41,240 nt of DNA from CBDHHC01 sp050633205 (GTDB lineage: Bacteria > Pseudomonadota > Alphaproteobacteria > Rhizobiales > CBDHHC01). Location: contig JBOEGA010000200.1 of NCBI GenBank assembly GCA_050633205.1, positions 1 to 41,240 of the forward strand, written 5' to 3'. Below are positions 1 to 7,341 of the stretch, piece after piece. How positions within the stretch are numbered: the first letter of the stretch is position 1; each line of letters begins with the position of its first letter. The translations under genes were made by a program, and so were the position numbers. The notes beneath the pieces are model-generated. The model saw only the letters and a program-made list of their open reading frames with translations, made no database searches and was not told the DNA's origin.

Positions 1-247
1 GCATCACTCCGCACTACAAGCTCAAATGCCATATGACCTTCTTGTTGCAAATATTCTCGCCGGACCACTGATTAAAATGGCGCCTTATCTCTCTCAGGCT
101 GTAATATCCAATGGCTACCTTATCCTTTCAGGTTTATTAAGAACACAATCCCGAAGTGTAATTGCTACCTATCGCAATAATCATTTTACCCTTGAAAGCC
201 GCATTCCTCTCGATGAGTGGATGACATTGATATTAAAACGGACATAA
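1..247 (+). CDS. prmA: Ribosomal protein L11 methyltransferase, C-terminal fragment
   Basis: The open frame runs in from the left edge (frame starting at base 2), so only about the last 81 residues are present. The segment PYDLLVANILAGPLIKMAP followed by LILSGLL and a final DEWMTLILKR is typical of the end of PrmA, the SAM-dependent enzyme that methylates ribosomal protein L11. The NxLAGPL-type motif is the catalytic-domain motif near the substrate site. The internal ATG at 26 is not the real start. The 132 bases to the next gene contain a promoter-like element, so the aminopeptidase gene is probably transcribed separately. Confidence 0.85.
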   Translation, partial: HHSALQAQMPYDLLVANILAGPLIKMAPYLSQAVISNGYLILSGLLRTQSRSVIATYRNNHFTLESRIPLDEWMTLILKRT

Positions 248-325
248 TCACCCATACAGTGTCAGCTGCTGCCCTTCCTGTTCAAGACCTCAAAGTTCCT
301 GTAGTCAATCTGAAAGTGGCTCGTA

Positions 326-331
326 TATAAT
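326..331 (+). promoter_or_regulatory. Probable -10 element of the aminopeptidase P gene
   Basis: A perfect TATAAT lies 49 bases before the ATG at 380. No convincing -35 hexamer sits at the right distance, so the promoter may be weak or activator-dependent. It is the only promoter-like element seen in the 248-379 gap. Confidence 0.4.
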
Positions 332-379
332 GCGGGGGATATTCAGACAGATTTATAAGGAATAATTCGGGGCCAGCAG

Positions 380-2206
380 ATGTTTCAAAACTTTGAGAGT
401 GTTTCAAATTCAAGCCAAAGCTCGGAAAATATAAAAAAGTTTCGCAATGTGCTTAAAGACCTGAAGCTTGATGGTTTTTATATGCAGCGTGCTGATGAGC
501 ATTTGAGTGAATCGCTACCTGAGTTTGCAGAAAGACTGGCCTGGCTAAGTGGCTTTACAGGCTCTATGGGGCAAGCTGTTATTCTGAAAAGCAAAGCGGC
601 ACTTTTTGTTGATGGGCGATATACACTCCAGGCAAAAAAACAGCTTGATACCGATATATTTGAATCGCACTTTATTATTGATACAGCACCTGCAAACTGG
701 ATTGATGACCATGCCTCAAAGGGGGCTGTTATTGGGTTTGATCCAAAAATCCATCCCGTTGTTCAGATAGAGAACCTGAAAAAGAAATTGGCAAAAAAGG
801 ATATCCACCTGGTTCCAGTTGCAGATAATCCGGTTGATACAATATGGGAAAACCAGCCTCCTGCTCCCAAAGCTCCTGTTTCAGTGCATCCGGTTAAATA
901 TGCGGGTATCAGGCCTGACAGAAAAATTGCTGATGTTCAAACCTCTCTGCAGGATGATAATATTCAACATGCCATCATCACAATGCCGGACTCTATTGCC
1001 TGGCTGCTCAATATCCGTGGCAGGGATGTTCCAAGAACACCTCTTGCACTCAGCTATATGATTATTCATGCAGAAGATAAGCCAGACCTGTTTATTGACA
1101 AAGACAAGGTCAGCGGTGCTGCGGAAAAACATATAGAGAAATATGCGAATATTAATTCCATAGACAGGCTTGAGGCCCACCTGAAAAAAATTAATTCGGA
1201 AGGTGGCAGGATATTACTTGATCCGGATACATCATCTTACTGGTTTCTGGACAAGCTTGATGGCAAAGATACTGAAATTGTCAGAAAACAGGACCCATGC
1301 ATTCTTCCCAAAGCTATCAAAAATGAAAAGGAAATAGCCGGGACCATTGCTGCACATGAACGTGATGGCGCTGCCATGTGCCGGTTTCTTTGCTGGCTGG
1401 ATGATAATGCTGCTTCTGGTGAACTGGACGAAATCACAGCGGCAAAGCAGCTTGAAACATTCAGGAGAGAAACAAAAGCTCTAAAGGATATCAGCTTTGA
1501 TACAATCTCCGGTGCAGGCCCCAATGGTGCAATCATTCACTATCGTGTTGATGAAGACAGCAATCGCAAACTAAAGCCAGGCTCACTTTATCTGGTAGAC
1601 TCAGGTGGACAATATCTGGATGGAACCACAGACATTACCCGTACAGTAGCCATTGGTCAGCCAACAAAAGAAATGCGTACAAGGTTTACTCAGGTCCTGA
1701 AGGGAATGATTTCCGTTACTCTTGCCAGATATCCTGAAGGAACAATGGGACCAGCACTCGATATGCTCGCCCGCTCTGCATTATGGCAGGCCGGAGTTGA
1801 TTACGCCCATGGCACAGGCCATGGAGTTGGCAGTTATCTGGGAGTTCATGAAGGACCACAATCAATTTCCAGACTTTCCAAAGTTGCCATTCAACCTGGT
1901 ATGATCCTTTCCAATGAACCCGGTTATTATAAAGAAGGAAAATATGGCATCAGGATTGAAAACCTGATTCTGGCAACCGAACCTGCTTCGATTAAAGGCG
2001 GGGACATTGATATGATGGCTTTTGATACACTTACACTTGCCCCAATAGACAGCCGGCTGATAGACCCTGCCCTGCTTTCAGATGAAGAGCTGGACTGGCT
2101 CAATAAATATCATGCGAAGGTACGCAAGACATTGTCCCCCCACCTGGATAAAAATGAAAAAGTCTGGTTGAAAGCAGCTACATCAACGATGAATAAATCG
2201 TCCTGA
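380..2206 (+). CDS. pepP: Xaa-Pro aminopeptidase (M24B, long form)
   Basis: Cytoplasmic metallopeptidase that removes an N-terminal residue preceding proline. At 608 residues it has the long three-domain architecture: two creatinase-like N-terminal domains (about 1-320) followed by the M24 'pita-bread' catalytic domain. All five metal ligands can be placed: D407 and D418 (VDSGG...DGTTDITR), H481 (GTGHGVG), E513 (SNEPGYY) and E527 (RIEN). The ATG at 380 is preceded by a GGGG ribosome-binding stretch. There is no signal peptide. The last 18 codons and 10 following bases occur again, diverged, immediately after an NN gap (see repeat at 2153-2283), so a second copy may be hidden there. Confidence 0.93.
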   Translation: MFQNFESVSNSSQSSENIKKFRNVLKDLKLDGFYMQRADEHLSESLPEFAERLAWLSGFTGSMGQAVILKSKAALFVDGRYTLQAKKQLDTDIFESHFIIDTAPANWIDDHASKGAVIGFDPKIHPVVQIENLKKKLAKKDIHLVPVADNPVDTIWENQPPAPKAPVSVHPVKYAGIRPDRKIADVQTSLQDDNIQHAIITMPDSIAWLLNIRGRDVPRTPLALSYMIIHAEDKPDLFIDKDKVSGAAEKHIEKYANINSIDRLEAHLKKINSEGGRILLDPDTSSYWFLDKLDGKDTEIVRKQDPCILPKAIKNEKEIAGTIAAHERDGAAMCRFLCWLDDNAASGELDEITAAKQLETFRRETKALKDISFDTISGAGPNGAIIHYRVDEDSNRKLKPGSLYLVDSGGQYLDGTTDITRTVAIGQPTKEMRTRFTQVLKGMISVTLARYPEGTMGPALDMLARSALWQAGVDYAHGTGHGVGSYLGVHEGPQSISRLSKVAIQPGMILSNEPGYYKEGKYGIRIENLILATEPASIKGGDIDMMAFDTLTLAPIDSRLIDPALLSDEELDWLNKYHAKVRKTLSPHLDKNEKVWLKAATSTMNKSS

Positions 2207-2283
2207 TATATTTATANNGAATGAAAGAGCCTGGTTAAAAACTGCTACATCAGTGATGAGTAAATCGTCCTGATATACTTATA
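2153..2283 (+). repeat. Direct repeat of the pepP 3' end across an assembly gap
   Basis: Bases 2153-2216 (the last 18 codons of pepP plus 10 bases) are repeated at 2220-2283 with 9 differences in 64 positions, 8 of them transitions. The second copy keeps the same reading frame and the same TGA stop, but changes 5 of 17 amino acids (K/R, V/A, A/T, T/V, N/S). The NN pair lies between the two copies. Either a tandem pepP paralog was collapsed at the gap, or contigs from two related strains were joined without merging their overlap. Confidence 0.85.
2217..2218. other. Assembly gap (NN)
   Basis: Two undetermined bases separate the two versions of the pepP tail. The true gap length cannot be read from the sequence. 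Confidence 0.9.
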
Positions 2284-2922
2284 AAAATGGTAAGCAGTAT
2301 TCTGTCCGTGAAGCAGGCTGTTATAGGCCTGCCCGGTGAGGTTACGGGCAATCAGGCAATTGAAATCCTGCCCGTTTTCCGTTTCAATGCATAAAGCTCG
2401 TTTTTCTCTCAAAAAAGCCAGAAGTAAACTATGCCTGCGCACAGACTTTAAAATCAGGCTATCCCACATCTCCTCAGAGAGCAGGTAGGAATAGGCACGT
2501 TGCATCCAGTCCTTGTTGGCAGGGTGATCTGCTAACAGAATAGTTGCACAGCAACCATCTTTGTCTTCGATATATTTAAGCTGGGTAATGCCACCAGAAC
2601 AGGTTTTCATAAGCGGCCAGATCATAACAACCTTCCCATTATGACGACCAACCAGAAGAGAAAGCTCAAGGGTACTGTCTTTCAGATAATGGTGTTTATA
2701 AGCTCTTAGAAGCCACCCGAATGCTCTTCTGGGCCCCTCATGCACACTGCTCTGCAGTTCATTCCAGTCACTTTTCAAACGTTGAAAACCTGCTGGTGCA
2801 GATACCAGCTCCAGAGTAATTACAGCACCAGGGGAGTATGTATCGGTAGTAATATCACCCGATATAATTGATGAAAAATTTGTTTTTTTAACTGAGTGGG
2901 AATCTGATTGAGTATTTTCCAT
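2245..2922 (-). CDS. GNAT/CelD-like acetyltransferase N-terminal half, probably truncated
   Basis: A 225-residue frame. The region from about residue 45 (FQRLKSDWNELQ, then AFGWLLRAYKHHY, then LELSLLVGRHNGKVVMIWPL) resembles the N-terminal half of CelD/BcsL-type GNAT proteins, which are usually 330-400 residues. The second GNAT half is absent. The frame instead ends inside the repeated pepP tail (stop at 2245-2247), 27 bases from the NN gap, which suggests truncation by rearrangement or misassembly. No clear ribosome-binding site precedes the ATG. The family assignment is from pattern only, and the gene may be non-functional. Confidence 0.5.
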   Translation of the reverse strand: MENTQSDSHSVKKTNFSSIISGDITTDTYSPGAVITLELVSAPAGFQRLKSDWNELQSSVHEGPRRAFGWLLRAYKHHYLKDSTLELSLLVGRHNGKVVMIWPLMKTCSGGITQLKYIEDKDGCCATILLADHPANKDWMQRAYSYLLSEEMWDSLILKSVRRHSLLLAFLREKRALCIETENGQDFNCLIARNLTGQAYNSLLHGQNTAYHFYKYIRTIYSSLM

Positions 2923-3334
2923 AGCAAACCAAACACGCTTTGAATATTGACTTAGTAATCACGGACAATGACATTGTATGTTTAATGAAAGAAAAACAAA
3001 ATTCTAAATAAGTATTAATCGCATCACTTCATTTTAAATGTGGTATAATTATATTTATACTAACTTTCTATAAGAGAATACTGTAGCAGTTACATCTCCG
3101 GACAACCACAGGAACTGACTTCCTGAAAACACGAAGATTAATGTTACATTCTGTTTTTATCTCCTGTTTTGGTCATTTTTTCTCCCCCTGACCATAATCA
3201 TCTCAATAAAATACACTATATTAATAGGTATTGTGCATCAGCCTTTTTTAATAGTGTCATTTGCAATGCAAGTAATCATATCAGCTTGTGCGCATTGGAC
3301 AGGATGATGCTCTTCCATTTTTCAGGAGGAGTTA
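2923..3334. other. 412-base intergenic region with a promoter-like element
   Basis: Divergent spacer between the GNAT-like gene and the large membrane-protein gene. It is AT-rich with no open frame of note. It holds an extended -10 element (3041-3049, + strand) and a long presumed leader of about 280 bases before the ATG at 3335. A weak 5-bp inverted repeat (GGTCA and TGACC, around 3171-3194) is the only other structure seen. Confidence 0.5.
3041..3049 (+). promoter_or_regulatory. Extended -10 promoter upstream of the large membrane-protein gene
   Basis: TGG directly followed by TATAAT fits the TGn extended -10 class, which needs little -35 contact. No good -35 is present. Predicted transcription would begin near 3056. 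Confidence 0.45.
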
Positions 3335-5493
3335 ATGAGTAATAAAACTGAAGCGGTAGCAACTATAGTAGAAGCCAGTAGCGGANNCTACCAAATGAGA
3401 TGATTGGCCTTCTCCTTGTTATTGGAATTATATTTACTGCCATCATTGTTTTGATGAGAAAGAGCCCCTTTTATATTATAGGGCGCATAGTCATATTTCT
3501 GGCATCTTTCATAAAAATTCTGTTTACGCCGATAATCTCCCTGTTAAGGGCACTTAGAATAATATCCAGAGCCAGAGTTAAAGCACCTTCAGGTACACCT
3601 GTCCCCGGACCAAGCGTAGCTGTCGCTTTTGCACGCACAGTTGCAAAGAAAACTGAAACAGATATTACACTTGAACTTGGCTTTGAAGAAGTTATTGAAA
3701 AACTGGAAAAACACCTGAAGGCAGAAAAAGACAGTGTTATCAATAGCTATAAGGATATTCCCGAAAGCGCAAAAATCCAGTTAAGCGAGATTGATATATC
3801 AGCACTGATCTTACAATACCTCTCCAATGAACTTGATGAAAGTATTTTTAATTCAGACCTTTTAGAGCTTCCTGATGATGCGGGCGAAGATGATATTCAG
3901 AGGGTTGTGTCTATTGTAAAACTTATTTTACTTAGAAAGGCATTGGATCAACTTACTGAACGTGAGCAATATGAACTGCACATCCTGAAAACTGTCAGCA
4001 GCAAGGAAAGAGAGCTTTATATCCAGTTAGATAATCTGGCACTCAAAGACCTGCACCAGACAAGAAAATCAATGGAGCAAAGAAGTGGCCTTGTCTTCAG
4101 CAAGCTGGATATTCAGGATATTATTGATGATGATATCTATGAAGAAGAGGATAAATCCGCTGATCTGGACGCAAATGGTAACAAGGCCGGACAGGCAGCA
4201 GACCGGGACCTTGTAAAAGCAAAATACTTTTTCACATACGATGTTCCGGTACGCAGCAAAATTAACCCGCAAAGCCTGTTTGAGGATGTTCAGGCATCGA
4301 ATATTGTTGAGCTCTTCAGATTCAGCGACAGGAAGAACTTTTATATTCTCTCTGAAATGAGAAAGATGATTAATGCTAACATCATGAAGCTGTCCGTACT
4401 TTTATCCGCAATTGTTTATGTAGTATTTATTCTCAATATCTTTTTCTCAGCTTCTATTCCTTTCACAAAAGGCTTTATCCTTCCCTATTTACCGGAACAG
4501 ACAACAGCACTGACTACACCAAAGAAAATAAAGGAAAAAGCAACCCCTGCAGCAGTTAATAAAGAGGAAGTCCCGGCAGTAAAAGCTGAAGATACAGAAG
4601 AAAAACAGACGAAGGAACCTGTAACACAAGACCCCGTACCCCCTGTTAAGCAGGATAAAGAGAGCCTTAATAGAGAATTGTCACTGGAAATAAAGCAAGC
4701 CAACACCTCTGATGGCTTCTTTATGGTCACTAAACGAAATATCAGATTGCCTGACTGTAAAACCGGGAAAAAATCAGGGGAATGCGGCAGGATTATCCCG
4801 GCTGTTAATATCAGCATAGCCGGAGTTCTGAGTTTTTACTTACCGGCAGAATCCATAGACAAGGCTATCTTCGGCATTCTCACCTGCCTGCTTGGAATGT
4901 TTGTCATGTGGCTGTTTTACCAGAAAGAGTATACTGAGTTTCAGCTATATAACGGGACAAAACTTGATAACTTTATGCAGCGCTGCCTGAATCGTATCAG
5001 TGTCAACTATCAGGTATGTGTCTCAAACAATGTGCTGTCCATGCAGAAACCCGACAACCTTGAGAATATGATTGATAATTCCAGTAAGTGGACAACCCTG
5101 CTTCCATGGATTTCATTCAGAGCATTCTATCTTGAGTTTTTTTTACGTAATGTAATGTATCAAATATTGAGAAACAGTAGTTACTATCTGCTGTTTATTC
5201 CTATCGTATTCTTTATGGTTATCCTTGCTACCGTATACGTCATTGATTTGGATGTTTTTATTGAAGCTGTATTAGCCCAGAATACATTCTACGTTCTGTT
5301 TGTACTCCTGATATATCTCTACTACAGATATTTGCGGGAATCTGTAACCTTTATACTGGACACTATCAAAGAGGAAACCTGGCAGGAATTCCATGATCTC
5401 AAAATGCATAACTCAATGAAGCGTTATGTTCAGGCATGGGCACAAAATCTCAAGCAGTGGAGAGATGCCAGACGATCAACTGACGGAAATTAA
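3335..5493 (+). CDS. Large multi-pass membrane protein with coiled-coil-like cytoplasmic part; family not recognised
   Basis: From the ATG at 3400 the frame gives 697 residues. The better start is ATG 3335, which has a strong AGGAGG site just upstream, and removing the NN at 3386-3387 joins it in frame (…VEASSG-LPNEMIGLLLV…), giving about 718 residues. In 697-residue numbering the hydrophobic segments are 2-20, 25-50, 328-352, 485-507, 594-618 and 628-645. Residues 85-325 are charged and helical, with an acidic stretch near 245-257. Residues 370-425 form a Pro/Lys/Glu-rich linker. Three cysteines (453, 462, 495) cluster before and in the fourth segment. I recognise no family. The gene stands alone, ending in a bidirectional terminator. 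Confidence 0.75.
3386..3387. other. Assembly gap (NN) inside a gene
   Basis: As written, the NN throws the frame from ATG 3335 into a stop at once. Deleting exactly these two positions restores one continuous frame, so the join is probably gapless. Confidence 0.8.
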
Positions 5494-5498
5494 AACAC

Positions 5499-5530
5499 GA
5501 GCAGGTGGCCACTCTCATGGCCACCTGCTC
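5499..5530. terminator. Bidirectional hairpin between convergent genes
   Basis: Perfect 13-bp stem (GAGCAGGTGGCCA / TGGCCACCTGCTC) with a 6-base loop. It starts 5 bases after the stop of the large membrane protein and lies 23 bases past the PilZ stop on the other strand. The minus-strand reading is followed by a short T-rich stretch. The plus-strand reading lacks a T run, so it may end transcription best for the PilZ gene. Confidence 0.7.
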
Positions 5531-5552
5531 AATGAATCGGAAAATACTCGCC

Positions 5553-5885
5553 TCACGCTTTATTAGCTTTGGCTCTGATCATCAAAGGATGGTCTTCTCC
5601 GATTGCATTATTAAAAAATATACCTGCTGTAGTACCTATTCCCCAGACAACAAGGGCATCAATTTTTTGACCGGATTCCCATTCTATGGAAACTTCCTGG
5701 TTAATCTGTAACTGCTGCTCCAGTGGAATAGTTAATTCAGGACTAAGAACTTTCATGCCCTTCACCGATATATTATCAATGATAACTGAACGCTTCATTC
5801 TCTTTGTATGAAGTACCCCTTTTACCCCGAGGTCAAAGCGCTCATGTTGACGTTGTTCAATAAAACCTGGTTTTAGCTCAGCCAT
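5553..5885 (-). CDS. PilZ domain protein (c-di-GMP receptor)
   Basis: A single-domain PilZ protein of 110 residues. Both nucleotide-binding signatures are present: RxxxR as R12-Q-H-E-R16, and N/DxSxxG as N38-I-S-V-K-G43. Such stand-alone PilZ proteins bind cyclic di-GMP and act on a partner protein, typically in motility, biofilm or polysaccharide control. No output domain is fused. A purine-rich GGGGAGAGGG site lies 6 bases before the ATG. It points toward the unknown membrane protein and shares its terminator, but is not co-transcribed with it. The target is not evident from context. Confidence 0.88.
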   Translation of the reverse strand: MAELKPGFIEQRQHERFDLGVKGVLHTKRMKRSVIIDNISVKGMKVLSPELTIPLEQQLQINQEVSIEWESGQKIDALVVWGIGTTAGIFFNNAIGEDHPLMIRAKANKA

Positions 5886-5963
5886 AACTGGCCCTCTCCC
5901 CTGCTATCATTTTTACACGCGGATCGAGAATATAATACAGGCATGAAAATCAACTTAGGCTGA

Positions 5964-6011
5964 CAGGTCGAATTAGGTTAAAACTTTAATTAAATTGAAC
6001 CTGACCACCTG
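5964..6011. promoter_or_regulatory. Nested inverted repeat between the PilZ gene and a small membrane gene
   Basis: Outer arms CAGGT (5964-5968) and ACCTG (6007-6011) enclose inner arms AGGTT (5975-5979) and AACCT (5998-6002), with an AT-rich centre. It lies in the 181-base divergent spacer and could be an operator for either gene. No regulator family is suggested by the arms. Confidence 0.3.
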
Positions 6012-6066
6012 GAATTGCGACTTAGTCTCAGGATCTGATAAGAAATGAGAACAACTGGAGATTACG

Positions 6067-6294
6067 GTGAGACAAACACTTATTCTGATAGGCCTTTATA
6101 TTATCTGGCTTGCACTCGGGCTCGCATTTTATTTTATGTATATTACTTCTATGGCAACTTCCCTGGGAATCCCGGACAGACCCTGGGTAATGAATGACCT
6201 GGCTGAAGGCCTCCCCATAGCAATGATTGCGGCAGTCGTGTTAACCGCCGTCTCATGGGGCATAACCATGCTGATACGATATATATTAAAATAA
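6067..6294 (+). CDS. Small two-helix membrane protein, unknown
   Basis: A 75-residue protein starting at GTG 6067, chosen because GGAG lies about 6 bases upstream (6057-6060). Two hydrophobic helices (about 3-29 and 50-73) are joined by a short loop containing GIPDRPWVMNDLAEGLP. The organisation is helix-in, loop, helix-out with a basic C-terminal tail. No family is recognised. It ends 9 bases before the convergent TPR gene, with no obvious terminator. Confidence 0.6.
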   Translation: MRQTLILIGLYIIWLALGLAFYFMYITSMATSLGIPDRPWVMNDLAEGLPIAMIAAVVLTAVSWGITMLIRYILK

Positions 6295-6303
6295 TAAAGC
6301 TGC

Positions 6304-7257
6304 TCACTGTAGCAACAGATGCTTCTCTACGCGTGGCAAAGCTTTTCTCGCATAATCAATGGAAACCTTGTTTGAGCCCGTATATGGGAGAGCGAGAACG
6401 GCCTTATACCCCACAGATGCAGCTCTGTAATCCTGCATAAGCTCATATGTGTAAGCCCGGTTATTTAACGCAGTCGCCAGATCTGGCTGTAAAGATAAGG
6501 CCAGATCATAATCGTGCAGGGCATTATCAAACTGTTTCAGATTTCGGTAGGCCGTACCACGATTAACCAGCGCTGTTTTATTCCTGGGATTCAGAGAAAT
6601 TGCCTGTGTATGATCTTCTATCGCCAGTTCATAGCTATTGTTTTTACTATGTGCCAATCCACGGTTATCAAAGGCAAGTGCATACCCGTCTTTTAACTCA
6701 ATAGCCCTTGTATAATCAATCACAGCCTGCTTGTAATCGCCCTTTTGATGATTTGAAAAACCACGGTCGTTATAAAGTTTGGCCTTCTCAGGCTTCAGGC
6801 TGATAGCCATATCAATATCAGCAAGCGCCAACTCATAATTTCCCAGATATGTATGCGATACACTGCGACCGTTATAAGCTTTGGCACTATTCGGTTTTAA
6901 CGTCAGTATGACATCATAATCGGCAACAGCTTTTCTATATTCCCTGATTTTTCTATAAGCTAATGCCCTGTTACTATAAGCAAGAATATAATCAGGCCTT
7001 GCATTCAGAACTCTCGTATAATCAGCAATTGATAAATCATATTTGCCAGCTCTGTGATACGCGACACCACGATTAACGTAAGCCCTGCTTAGTAAATCCG
7101 GATGGGCACCGTCCTCTATTATTTTCGTACAGGCGTTTATATCCTGAATACGGTAATTGCAATTTTTCTGATAGGAAGTTTCAGAAGCTCCGGCATTTAC
7201 CCCAATATAAAAGATAAGGCAGAGAGTACCAATTGATAAGCTTACTGGAAACCTCAT
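6304..7257 (-). CDS. Exported tetratricopeptide-repeat protein
   Basis: A 317-residue protein. An N-terminal hydrophobic signal (about 1-24, ending NAGAS) is followed by a cysteine pair (NCNYRIQDINACTKII) and then seven or so TPR units of the A-Y-x-N-R-G-x-A-Y type through about residue 290. Such modules mediate protein-protein contacts, here outside the cytoplasm. It is a paralog of the upstream caspase-bearing protein, sharing the leader cysteine pair (NC…ACTKII) and the C-terminal YxLALPY-like end of the TPR block, but stops where the protease domain would begin. A strong terminator separates the two genes, so this one probably has its own promoter. Confidence 0.82.
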   Translation of the reverse strand: MRFPVSLSIGTLCLIFYIGVNAGASETSYQKNCNYRIQDINACTKIIEDGAHPDLLSRAYVNRGVAYHRAGKYDLSIADYTRVLNARPDYILAYSNRALAYRKIREYRKAVADYDVILTLKPNSAKAYNGRSVSHTYLGNYELALADIDMAISLKPEKAKLYNDRGFSNHQKGDYKQAVIDYTRAIELKDGYALAFDNRGLAHSKNNSYELAIEDHTQAISLNPRNKTALVNRGTAYRNLKQFDNALHDYDLALSLQPDLATALNNRAYTYELMQDYRAASVGYKAVLALPYTGSNKVSIDYARKALPRVEKHLLLQ

Positions 7258-7282
7258 AGCTCAACCTGTTCCTAAAATTCCC

Positions 7283-7327
7283 AAAAAAAACCGGAGCCGC
7301 TACAGCAATATTGAAACAGCGGCCCGG
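7283..7327 (-). terminator. Rho-independent terminator after the caspase-TPR gene
   Basis: On the minus strand CCGGGCCGCT pairs with AGCGGCTCCGG across a loop of about 16 bases, followed by a run of eight T. It lies 15 bases past the stop of the caspase-TPR gene and before the next TPR gene. Confidence 0.82.
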
Positions 7328-7341
7328 CAACCTGGAAGATC

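Noticed and set aside
5960..6000. CtrA site (TTAA-N7-TTAA) upstream of the small membrane gene, and a similar motif at 22606
   Set aside because: Spacings are 8 and 9 bases, not 7.
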